DNA of 5,586 nucleotides from Actinomycetes bacterium (GTDB lineage Bacteria; Actinomycetota; Actinomycetes; Actinomycetales; Cellulomonadaceae). The translations under genes were made by a program, and so were the position numbers. The stretch covers positions 1 through 5,586 of the forward strand of contig JAEWGQ010000070.1 of assembly GCA_023388235.1 (NCBI GenBank), written 5' to 3'. The notes under the pieces are model-generated. The model was not told where the DNA came from. It was given only the letters and a program-made list of their open reading frames with translations, and did no database searches. This document shows, piece after piece, positions 1 to 5,586 of this stretch (within the stretch, counting starts at the first letter, position 1; every line of letters starts with the position of its first letter).

Positions 1-818
1 CCGTTGAAGCCCGTGTCGGCGTCCGGGCTGCCGTCGGCGTCGAGGCGGACGAGGCGGTCCGGGACCGACAGGTCGTTGTCGAGGCCCGTGAACGTCCCGG
101 TGACCAGGACGTCGCCGTCGGGCAGCACCGTCGTCGCGTGCACGTAGCCGTCGAAGCCCCGGCCCAGGCCGCGGTTGAAGCCGGTGTCGGTGTCGGGGGT
201 GCCGTCGGCGTCCAGGCGGGCGAGCCGCGCGGAGAGGACCCCCACCGACGGGCTGGGGTACACCATCGTGAAGTTGCCGCCGATGAGCAGGTCCCCGTCG
301 GCGAGCTGCGTGATCGTGTTGATCGCGCCGGAGACCCCGCCGAAGTTCGTGGTGAAGCCGGTGTCCGCGTCCGGCGTGCCGTCGGCGTCCAGCCGCAGGA
401 CGCCCTTCGACGCGCTGCCGACGTTCCCGCCGACCAGCACGTCCCCGTCCGCGGGGGACAGGACGACGGTCCGCACGGGCGCGCCGACGCCGGTGCCGAG
501 GTTCGCGTTGAACGGGGTGTCGGTGTCGGGCGTGCCGTCCGGGTCGAGCCGGATCAGGTGGTCCGGTGCGGAGGCGTCGCCGTCGAGGGAGGTGAACGTC
601 CCTCCGACGAGCACGTCGCCGTCCGGCAGCTGCACCACCGCCCTGACCTCGCCGTCGAACCCGGCCCCCAGGTGCGCGTCGTGGGCGGCGTCGAGGCCCC
701 AGCCGGACGCGTCGGCCGGGGGCGGCAGGGCACCGGCCGCACCCGACGCGCCGGCCGCGGTGAGGCCGGGGAGCACGAGGGCGAGGAGGGCGCATCTTGC
801 GGGCAGGGGGAGTCGCAC
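1..818 (-). CDS. Secreted delta-60-type repeat protein, N-terminal 272 codons (runs off the window)
   Basis: The open frame starts at a GTG (818-816) and is still open at base 1, so only the N-terminal part is visible. A GAGAGG Shine-Dalgarno site lies 7 nt upstream of the GTG. Residues 1-30 form a Sec-type signal peptide: Arg2 and Arg8, a hydrophobic core (ALLALVLPGLTAA), then Ala/Gly-rich possible cleavage sites at about 24-30. There is no lipobox, so the protein is probably exported and released or wall-associated. From residue 58 it consists of repeats of about 42-55 residues, each with a strand motif LPDGDVLVGGTF followed by RLDADGTPDTDTGFN. This is the layout of the uncharacterised delta-60 repeat family, predicted to form beta-propeller-like blades. 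Enzymatic function is unknown. Family assignment is fairly sure; full length and any C-terminal anchor lie outside the window. Confidence 0.85.
   Translation of the reverse strand, partial: MRLPLPARCALLALVLPGLTAAGASGAAGALPPPADASGWGLDAAHDAHLGAGFDGEVRAVVQLPDGDVLVGGTFTSLDGDASAPDHLIRLDPDGTPDTDTPFNANLGTGVGAPVRTVVLSPADGDVLVGGNVGSASKGVLRLDADGTPDADTGFTTNFGGVSGAINTITQLADGDLLIGGNFTMVYPSPSVGVLSARLARLDADGTPDTDTGFNRGLGRGFDGYVHATTVLPDGDVLVTGTFTGLDNDLSVPDRLVRLDADGSPDADTGFN
3..647 (-). repeat. Four tandem delta-60-like repeats, visible in DNA and protein
   Basis: Four in-frame units can be aligned by eye: residues 58-104 (bases 647-507), 115-156 (476-351), 167-215 (320-174) and 227-272 (140-3). Each has a DGD(V/L)L(V/I) strand and ends in RLD(A/P)DG(T/S)PD(T/A)DT(G/P)F. 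Unit 2 is shorter because the segment between the two motifs is reduced. The DNA is also repetitive: short blocks such as GTCCAGGCGG and CCGTCGGCGTC recur on the plus strand. The array is cut by the window edge, so the total repeat number is unknown. Confidence 0.85.
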
Positions 819-860
819 GGTGGTGCCTCTCGGTGGTCGGGGACCACGCGCCCGGTCGCC

Positions 861-877
861 CGTGACGGGGTCGTGAC
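861..877 (-). promoter_or_regulatory. Direct repeat GTCACG-N5-GTCACG, candidate operator of the delta-60 gene
   Basis: On the coding strand of the delta-60 gene two identical GTCACG hexamers occur at 877-872 and 866-861. They are 11 bp apart centre to centre, about one helical turn, and the nearer one is 42 nt before the GTG start. Same-face direct repeats are typical of OmpR/PhoB-type response regulators. From memory, the actinobacterial regulator MtrA uses GTNAC-type repeats with this period. Binding by MtrA or any other factor is inference only. Confidence 0.35.
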
Positions 878-883
878 GCCGAC

Positions 884-889
884 ACCGTA
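884..889 (-). promoter_or_regulatory. Possible -10 element (TACGGT) of the delta-60 gene
   Basis: TACGGT on the minus strand fits the TANNNT form of actinobacterial -10 elements. It would place transcription start near 877, giving a leader of about 60 nt before the GTG. No good -35 hexamer is present at 16-18 nt spacing. The GTCACG direct repeat would then lie at and just after the start point, a position that more often suits repression. Confidence 0.25.
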
Positions 890-976
890 GGAACGGCGAT
901 TCACCACTCCATGACCGTGCGACCACCTACCCAGTGCGCACGCGCCGGAGCGCTCGCCCGCACCCGTCCGCGCACC

Positions 977-1001
977 CGCCCGCGGACGCCGCCCGCGGAC
1001 G
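977..1001 (-). terminator. Weak candidate terminator hairpin after the EF-G2 gene
   Basis: In the minus-strand transcript CGUCCGCGG (1001-993) can pair with CCGCGGGCG (985-977) across a 7-nt loop, giving 9 pairs including one G-U. The hairpin begins 12 nt past the EF-G2 stop codon. There is no U-tract. It arises from two perfect tandem copies of a 13-bp unit (978-990 and 991-1003), so it may be a chance product of GC-rich repeat sequence. Confidence 0.35.
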
Positions 1002-1013
1002 CCCGCAGGTCGC

Positions 1014-3080
1014 TCAGGCCGGCGCCAGGTGCCCCGGCCGCACCTCGTAGCCCGCGGGCGCGAGCGTCAGCTCCCCGTGGCCGCCGGTGAGCGACCGCAG
1101 GTCGAGCGCGTAGCGGACGAGCTCCGCCTCGGGCACGACCGCCTCGATGCGCGCCCGCCCGTCGTCGGTGCCGGCGGTGGCCGTGATGTGCCCGCGCCGG
1201 CCGGACAGGTCGCCCAGCACGTCGCCCTGCATGTGCGCGGGGGCCACGACGGTGACGTGCACCGTGGGTTCCAGCAGCACGGTGCCGGCGGCGGCGAGCG
1301 CGGCCCGCACCCCGGTGGCGGCGGCGGTGCGGAACGCCATGTCGGAGGAGTCGACGGCGTGCGACTTCCCGTCGTAGACCTCGACCTGCACGTCCACCAC
1401 GGGGTGCCCGAGCGGCCCCCCGGCGGCGAGCGCCTCGGCGGCGCCGCGCTCGACCGCGGGCAGGTACGACCGGGGGACCGCGCCGCCGACCACCGAGTCG
1501 ACGAACGCGAACCCGGACCCGGGCGGCAGCGGGGCGAGCCGCAGCTGCACCACGGCGAACTGCCCGTGCCCGCCGGACTGCTTCTTCAGGCGGCCCTCGG
1601 CCTCGGCCCCGCGCGCGAGGGTCTCCCGGTAGGCGATGCGCACGGGCTCGGTCGTGACGTGCACGCCGAACACCCGCGCGAGGCGCTCGACCGCCACGGC
1701 CAGGTGCGCGTCGCCGAGCCCGCGCAGCACGGTCTGGTGCGGGGTGCGGTCGACGCGCAGGGTCGGGTCCTCCGCCGCGAGCCGGGTGAGGGCGGCGGAC
1801 AGCTTGTCGTCGTCGGCCTGGCTCACGGGCACGAGCGCGACGGCGAGCACCGGCTCCCGCGCGGGCAGCGTCGCGGGCGCGACCGGCTGGGCCCGGGACG
1901 CGAGCAGGGACCCGGTCGGCGTGCCGGCGAGCTTGGCGACCGCGGCGACCGAGCCCGCGGGCACGGCGTCGACCGGCAGGTGCTCCCGGCCGCGCAGCCG
2001 GAACAGGCCGTGCACGCGCTCCTCGGTGCCCGTCGCGGTGCTGACCAGGCGGTCGCCGGTGCGGACGGTGCCGGACAGCACCTTGAACACCGAGACCTGC
2101 CCGACGAACGGGTCGGCGACCGTCCGGAAGACGTGCAGCACGGTCTCGCCGTCCGGGTCGGCGGGGAGGGTGGTCCCGGCCGTGCCGCCGACGCGCAGCC
2201 GGGCGGGCCGGTCCGCGGGCGCGGGGCCGATCTCGCACACCAGGTCGGCCAGCCGGTCGATGCCGACGCCGGTCGCGGCGGACGCGACGAGCACGGGCAC
2301 CGCCTCGCCGGCGAGCACCTCGCGCGCCAGGGTCGCCTCGAGGTCCGCCGCGCCGGGCTCGTCGCCGGACAGGTAGCGCTCGAGCTGGTCGTCGTCGTGG
2401 GCGACGATCTCCTCGGTCACCTCGTCGTGCAGGCGGTGCTCCTCGTCGGCCACGTCGCCGAGGTCGCAGTCGTGGTGCCGGCCGTCGCGGTCGTAGTCGA
2501 GCCCGCGGCCCGACAGGACGTCGGCGACGCCGTGCAGCGCCTGCTCCTCGCCGAGCGGCAGCTCCAGGGGCACGACGCCGGCCGGGTCGTGCCCGGTCCG
2601 CCGGGCCAGGTCGCGCACCTGCTCCAGCACGCGGTGGAAGTCCGCGCGGGCGCGGTCCTCCTGCGAGACGACGACGAGGCGGGGGATCCCCGCCTCGTCG
2701 CACCGCCGCCACGCCGCCTCGGTCCCCGACTGGACCCCGTCGACCGCGCTGACCACCACCACCGCGAGGTCGGCGACGGCCAGCGCCGCGTCCACCGCGC
2801 CCGCGAAGTCCGGCGAGCCCGGGGTGTCGAGCAGCGTGAGCCGGTGCGCGCAGCCCTGGCTGCACGTCCAGTCGAGGTCGGCGACGCCGAGCGCCACGGA
2901 CGACCCGCGCGCGACCTCCTCGGGCTCGTGGTCGCAGACGGTCGAGCCGTCCTCGACGCGGCCGGCCCGGGGGACCGCCCCGGAGCGCAGCAGCAGGGCC
3001 TCGGCCAGGGTCGTCTTGCCGGATCCGCCGTGGCCGACGAGCGCCACGTTCCGGACCGTCGGCGTCGTCGCCGCGTCCAT
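1014..3080 (-). CDS. fusA2: Elongation factor G-like GTPase, EF-G2/FusA2 type
   Basis: This 688-residue protein has the full five-domain EF-G layout. Domain I holds the P-loop GHGGSGKT (16-23), a switch I region around RGSSV (58-62), G3 DTPGS (85-89), a G4 equivalent SQED (139-142) and G5 SA (267-268). Domain II spans about 312-396 and domain III about 408-480. Domain IV (about 481-603) carries KKQSGGHGQF (499-508) and DGKSHAVDSSDMAF (570-583). Domain V includes GDLSGRRGHI (623-632) and YALDLRSLTGGHGE (657-670). The pattern, including STVCD after the P-loop, matches the second EF-G paralogue of actinobacteria (mycobacterial FusA2) rather than housekeeping FusA. The mycobacterial paralogue is reported to bind guanine nucleotides without clear translocase activity; its role is unsettled. 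G3 has Ser in place of the catalytic His and G4 departs from NKxD. The ATG at 3080 is preferred over one 15 codons upstream because GGGAGA precedes it and homology starts there. Confidence 0.92.
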   Translation of the reverse strand: MDAATTPTVRNVALVGHGGSGKTTLAEALLLRSGAVPRAGRVEDGSTVCDHEPEEVARGSSVALGVADLDWTCSQGCAHRLTLLDTPGSPDFAGAVDAALAVADLAVVVVSAVDGVQSGTEAAWRRCDEAGIPRLVVVSQEDRARADFHRVLEQVRDLARRTGHDPAGVVPLELPLGEEQALHGVADVLSGRGLDYDRDGRHHDCDLGDVADEEHRLHDEVTEEIVAHDDDQLERYLSGDEPGAADLEATLAREVLAGEAVPVLVASAATGVGIDRLADLVCEIGPAPADRPARLRVGGTAGTTLPADPDGETVLHVFRTVADPFVGQVSVFKVLSGTVRTGDRLVSTATGTEERVHGLFRLRGREHLPVDAVPAGSVAAVAKLAGTPTGSLLASRAQPVAPATLPAREPVLAVALVPVSQADDDKLSAALTRLAAEDPTLRVDRTPHQTVLRGLGDAHLAVAVERLARVFGVHVTTEPVRIAYRETLARGAEAEGRLKKQSGGHGQFAVVQLRLAPLPPGSGFAFVDSVVGGAVPRSYLPAVERGAAEALAAGGPLGHPVVDVQVEVYDGKSHAVDSSDMAFRTAAATGVRAALAAAGTVLLEPTVHVTVVAPAHMQGDVLGDLSGRRGHITATAGTDDGRARIEAVVPEAELVRYALDLRSLTGGHGELTLAPAGYEVRPGHLAPA

Positions 3081-3085
3081 CCAGG

Positions 3086-3091
3086 TCTCCC
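3086..3091 (-). promoter_or_regulatory. Ribosome binding site of the EF-G2 gene
   Basis: GGGAGA on the minus strand lies 5 nt before the ATG at 3080. It decides the start against the in-frame ATG at 3125, whose extra 15 residues (MVSLAICDTRTRETW) do not resemble the start of an EF-G and which overlaps the candidate promoter. Confidence 0.7.
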
Positions 3092-3114
3092 GGGTTCGGG
3101 TGTCGCAGATCGCC

Positions 3115-3143
3115 AGGCTAACCACGCGGCTCGCACAGCAGAA
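3115..3143 (-). promoter_or_regulatory. Candidate promoter of the EF-G2 gene
   Basis: TAGCCT (3120-3115, minus strand) fits a TANNNT -10 element. Exactly 17 nt upstream is TTCTGC (3143-3138), a poor -35 match that keeps the leading TT. The start point would be near 3108, with a leader of about 28 nt carrying the GGGAGA site. The -35 shares its first base with the end of the FKBP terminator, so the two units are packed with no spare sequence. Confidence 0.4.
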
Positions 3144-3176
3144 GGGACCTCGGCCGCTGGTGCGGCCGAGGTCCCT
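3143..3176 (-). terminator. Strong intrinsic terminator after the FKBP gene
   Basis: AGGGACCTCGGCCGC (3143-3157) and GCGGCCGAGGTCCCT (3162-3176) form a perfect 15-bp stem around a 4-nt loop. The stem begins 15 nt after the FKBP stop codon and is followed on the minus strand by TCTGCTGT, with only a loose run of T. Long GC-rich stems with weak or absent U-tracts are usual for actinobacterial terminators. It should isolate FKBP from the EF-G2 gene 62 nt further on. Confidence 0.85.
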
Positions 3177-3191
3177 GTGCAGGGGTGCGCG

Positions 3192-4121
3192 TCAGGACGC
3201 GGCGAGGATGTCCACCACGAAGATCAGCGTGGAGTTCGCCGGGATGGTCTCCGACGCCTTGTCCCCGTAGCCGAGGTCCGGCGGGACGATCAGCAGCACC
3301 TGGCTGCCGACCGGCTGGCCGGCGAGGCCCTGCTGCCAGCCCGGGATGACGTTGCCGAGCGGGAGGGTCGAGGACGACCCGCGGTCCCACGAGGAGTCGA
3401 AGGGCGTCCCGTCCCACAGCCAGCCGGAGTACTGCACGGTGAGGGTCTGGCCCGCCTCGACCGCGGGGCCGGCGCCCTGGATCAGCGGCTGCACGACCAG
3501 CTCGGCCGGCGGCTCGCCGTCCACGGTGGTGAGGGAGGGGGCGCCGTCGGCGTCGAGCGTGACGGTCGGCAGGCCCTCGGGCAGCGGCGTGACCGGGGTG
3601 CCCTCGGCGCGGGTCGGCACGGACTGCGTGCCCATGACCTCGACCGCGAGCAGCAGCGTGGCCTCCTGCAGCGGGTTCGCGAACAGGATCCGCGCGCCCA
3701 CCTGCTGGCCGACGAGCTTCTCGAGCAGCACCTCGGGCAGGTTGGTCGCGTCCGCGACGTAGGACTGCGGGGTGCTGCCGTAGGTGCCGCCCTGCGCGCT
3801 GCCGTCGGCGCCGCTGACCGCGGCGATGTTCACGCTGACGAGCTGGCCCTCCTCGACGGTCTCGCCCGTGCCGGGGGTGACCACCCGCGCGACGGGGGCG
3901 GACACGGTGAAGGGCTGCTCGAACTCGAGCGCCGGCTCCTGGCCGGCCTCGCCCGTGACGGTCACGGCCTCGAGGGCGGCGACGTCCTCGGCGCTCGCGG
4001 TGGCGGCGGCCGAGGCGCTGGCGGAGGGCGTGGGGGAGGCGGAGTCGTCCCCGCCGTCGGCGCCGCAGCCGGCCAGCAGCAGCAGGGACGCGGCGAGGAT
4101 GGTGGCGGCCGTACGGCGCAC
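3192..4121 (-). CDS. FKBP-type peptidyl-prolyl cis-trans isomerase, lipoprotein
   Basis: The product has 309 residues. MRRTAATILAASLLLLAGC is a classic lipoprotein signal with Cys19 as the lipidated residue, so the protein should sit on the outer face of the membrane. An Asp/Gly stretch and a Ser/Ala/Thr-rich linker (20-45) follow. The C-terminal FKBP domain (about 215-309) is intact: QYSGWLWDG with Tyr231, Phe241-Asp242, VIPGW (258-262), PPDLGYG with Tyr285, and a final strand containing Phe301. These match the pocket residues of FKBP12-like enzymes. Residues about 71-163 look like a second, degenerate FKBP domain (VARVVTPGTGETVEEGQLVSVN) without the tyrosine, FD and IPGW signatures. It probably helps fold exported proteins at the cell surface. 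The GTG at 4121 is chosen over an in-frame ATG at 4163 because AAGGA precedes it, the lipoprotein signal starts there, and the ATG overlaps a likely -10 element. Confidence 0.93.
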   Translation of the reverse strand: MRRTAATILAASLLLLAGCGADGGDDSASPTPSASASAAATASAEDVAALEAVTVTGEAGQEPALEFEQPFTVSAPVARVVTPGTGETVEEGQLVSVNIAAVSGADGSAQGGTYGSTPQSYVADATNLPEVLLEKLVGQQVGARILFANPLQEATLLLAVEVMGTQSVPTRAEGTPVTPLPEGLPTVTLDADGAPSLTTVDGEPPAELVVQPLIQGAGPAVEAGQTLTVQYSGWLWDGTPFDSSWDRGSSSTLPLGNVIPGWQQGLAGQPVGSQVLLIVPPDLGYGDKASETIPANSTLIFVVDILAAS

Positions 4122-4128
4122 GAGCTCG

Positions 4129-4133
4129 TCCTT
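4129..4133 (-). promoter_or_regulatory. Ribosome binding site deciding the FKBP start
   Basis: AAGGA on the minus strand lies 7 nt before the GTG at 4121. The alternative ATG at 4163 has only GC-rich hairpin sequence in front of it. Starting at the GTG gives a normal lipoprotein signal with two arginines at positions 2 and 3. Confidence 0.75.
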
Positions 4134-4161
4134 CAGTCGGGGGTGGGGTGACGAAGCGGAC

Positions 4162-4167
4162 ATCCTA
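4162..4167 (-). promoter_or_regulatory. Candidate -10 element (TAGGAT) of the FKBP gene
   Basis: TAGGAT on the minus strand matches TATAAT at four of six positions. It puts the transcription start near 4155, leaving a leader of about 34 nt containing the AAGGA site. No clear -35 is visible because that region is occupied by the preceding hairpin. If real, it rules out the ATG at 4163, which shares bases with this hexamer. Confidence 0.45.
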
Positions 4168-4169
4168 GG

Positions 4170-4200
4170 CGCCCCGCCTGGGTGCGACCTGGGCGGGGCG
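4170..4200 (-). terminator. Terminator hairpin after the HxlR gene
   Basis: CGCCCCGCC (4170-4178) pairs perfectly with GGCGGGGCG (4192-4200) around a 13-nt loop. The stem starts 2 nt after the HxlR stop codon. No U-tract follows. Together with the -10 element next to it, this separates the HxlR transcript from the FKBP gene. Confidence 0.65.
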
Positions 4201-4202
4201 GC

Positions 4203-4586
4203 TCAGCCGCGCCGGACCATGCCGTCGGCGTGCGCGACGATCCAGGACATCAGCGGCAGCAGGTGCGCCGCCAGGTCCCGGCCCAGCGGCGTCAGGGAGT
4301 AGTCGACCCGGGGCGGGATGGACGGCGTCGCCTCGCGCAGCACCAGGCCGTCGGCCTCCAGGGTGCGCAGCGTCGAGGCCAGCATCTTCTCGCTGATGCC
4401 CTCGACCAGCCGGCGCAGCTCGCCCCAGCGCAGCGTCCGCTCCGACAGGGCGACGAGCACGAGGACGCCCCACTTGCTGGTCACGTGGTCGAGGACCACG
4501 CGGGAGGGGCACGCCGCGGGCAGCACGCCGTCCGTGAGCAGGTCCCGCAGGACGCCCGGTGCGCTGACCTCGGTGCTTACCGTCAC
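4203..4586 (-). CDS. HxlR/DUF24-family winged-helix regulator, QorR/YtfH-like
   Basis: The product has 127 residues, typical for this family. It shows the conserved order CP (Cys26-Pro27), SKWGVLVLVAL (37-47), LRWGELRRLVEGISEKMLASTLRTLE (52-77; helix-turn-helix), the wing DGLVLREA.....PPRVDYSLTPLG (79-102) and a final amphipathic helix with Trp114. Cys26 is the only cysteine and sits at the conserved N-terminal position that senses oxidants, quinones or aldehydes in family members such as YodB, HypR and QorR. The gene starts with GTG and is divergent from a QorB-like oxidoreductase gene, the arrangement of qorR/qorB in Corynebacterium and ytfH/ytfG in E. coli. I infer a dimeric redox-sensitive repressor of the oxidoreductase gene and of itself. 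AAGG lies 7 nt upstream, inside a palindrome that is the likely operator. Family is certain; the specific ligand is not. Confidence 0.93.
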   Translation of the reverse strand: MTVSTEVSAPGVLRDLLTDGVLPAACPSRVVLDHVTSKWGVLVLVALSERTLRWGELRRLVEGISEKMLASTLRTLEADGLVLREATPSIPPRVDYSLTPLGRDLAAHLLPLMSWIVAHADGMVRRG

Positions 4587-4590
4587 GCCA

Positions 4591-4613
4591 GTACCTTACG
4601 TGAAAGTGGGTAC
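4591..4613. promoter_or_regulatory. Palindrome GTACC-N13-GGTAC, likely HxlR operator
   Basis: The outer five bases on each side are a perfect inverted repeat (4591-4595 and 4609-4613) in the shared region between the two divergent genes. GTAC-ended imperfect palindromes of this size are typical of DUF24 regulator sites. The left arm ends 4 nt before the HxlR start codon and overlaps its AAGG site, so binding would block expression of the regulator gene. The site lies 86 nt before the oxidoreductase ATG, where it could cover that promoter. No convincing -35/-10 pair for the plus-strand gene was found. Confidence 0.6.
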
Positions 4614-4685
4614 CCGCGATCGGGAAGGTGGCCGGCCGCGCCCGGGTTGCAGCGGGGTGCCGGGGACCGCCCGGCGCACCACCCC

Positions 4686-4693
4686 GGAGAGGA
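4686..4693 (+). promoter_or_regulatory. Ribosome binding site of the QorB-like gene
   Basis: GGAGAGGA ends 6 nt before the ATG at 4700. It decides the start against an in-frame ATG-type extension from 4628, which would add 24 Arg/Pro/Gly-rich residues in front of the Rossmann-fold start. Confidence 0.8.
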
Positions 4694-4699
4694 ACCCCC

Positions 4700-5563
<864 letters not shown>

Positions 5564-5586
5564 CCCGCCCGGGCGACCCCGCCCGC

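Noticed and set aside
138..907. Plus- and minus-strand open frames over the delta-60 gene (138-890, 175-876, 554-907)
   Set aside because: None has a recognisable domain. The frame from 818 to base 1 on the minus strand has a ribosome binding site, a signal peptide and regular repeats, so it is the real gene.
934..955. Two 8-bp palindromes (GTGCGCAC at 934-941, GAGCGCTC at 948-955) between the EF-G2 and delta-60 genes
   Set aside because: They are unlike each other, too short to form stable loops, and not clearly placed relative to a promoter. The rest of the 819-1013 gap holds only the candidate -10, direct repeat and weak hairpin already listed.
901..2865. Minus-strand open frame of 654 codons overlapping the EF-G2 gene in another frame
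   Set aside because: Composed almost wholly of Arg, Gly, Ala and Pro; it is the shifted-frame shadow of the EF-G2 gene, which carries all the family motifs in its own frame.
3081..3125. Upstream in-frame ATG at 3125 for the EF-G2 gene
   Set aside because: No Shine-Dalgarno site precedes it, it overlaps the candidate -10 element, and the added residues do not match the family.
1029..4151. Long plus-strand open frame of about 1040 codons, antisense to the EF-G2 and FKBP genes
   Set aside because: Its translation is Arg/Gly/His/Val-rich with no recognisable domain, it spans a terminator and an intergenic gap, and both genes it opposes have clear conserved motifs. Long antisense frames are expected in DNA this GC-rich.
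5566..5575. 10-bp palindrome CGCCCGGGCG just after the QorB-like stop codon
   Set aside because: It has no loop and the window ends 11 bases later, so a terminator cannot be judged. Short G/C palindromes are common here by chance.

Overview
The window is very GC-rich, with strong third-position G/C bias, GTG starts, GA-rich Shine-Dalgarno sites and actinobacterial gene types. These point to a high-GC actinobacterium. A Micrococcales/Cellulomonas-like host is a reasonable guess, but nothing in the sequence fixes the genus. The region looks chromosomal: there are no rRNA or tRNA genes, insertion sequences, CRISPR arrays or phage genes.

Five protein genes fill the window. Four lie on the minus strand, listed here right to left in their direction of transcription: (i) an HxlR/DUF24-family redox-type regulator (4203-4586); (ii) a secreted FKBP-type peptidyl-prolyl isomerase lipoprotein with one degenerate and one intact FKBP domain (3192-4121); (iii) an EF-G-like translational GTPase of the actinobacterial EF-G2/FusA2 type (1014-3080); (iv) the first 272 codons of a secreted protein made of delta-60-type repeats (818 down to the window edge). 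The last gene is easy to miss because its reading frame is still open at base 1. The fifth gene is on the plus strand at the right end: a complete NAD(P)H-binding QorB-like quinone oxidoreductase (4700-5563), divergent from the HxlR gene.

The minus-strand genes look like separate transcription units rather than one operon. A GC-rich hairpin follows the HxlR gene, a perfect 15-bp hairpin follows the FKBP gene, and a weaker hairpin follows the EF-G2 gene. Plausible -10 elements sit before the FKBP, EF-G2 and delta-60 genes.

The clearest functional unit is the divergent HxlR/QorB pair. It matches the ytfH/ytfG (qorR/qorB) arrangement known from E. coli and Corynebacterium glutamicum, where a cysteine-switch repressor controls a quinone reductase. 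A GTACC-N13-GGTAC palindrome in the shared intergenic region, next to the HxlR start codon, is the likely operator. FKBP acts in protein folding outside the membrane and EF-G2 is a ribosome-related GTPase paralogue. I see no direct functional link between them.

I did not find an undescribed multigene system. The points most worth checking are the altered G3 and G4 motifs of the EF-G2 protein, the palindromic operator overlapping the start region of the HxlR gene, an 11-bp-period direct repeat before the delta-60 gene, and the aspartate-rich form of the delta-60 repeat.
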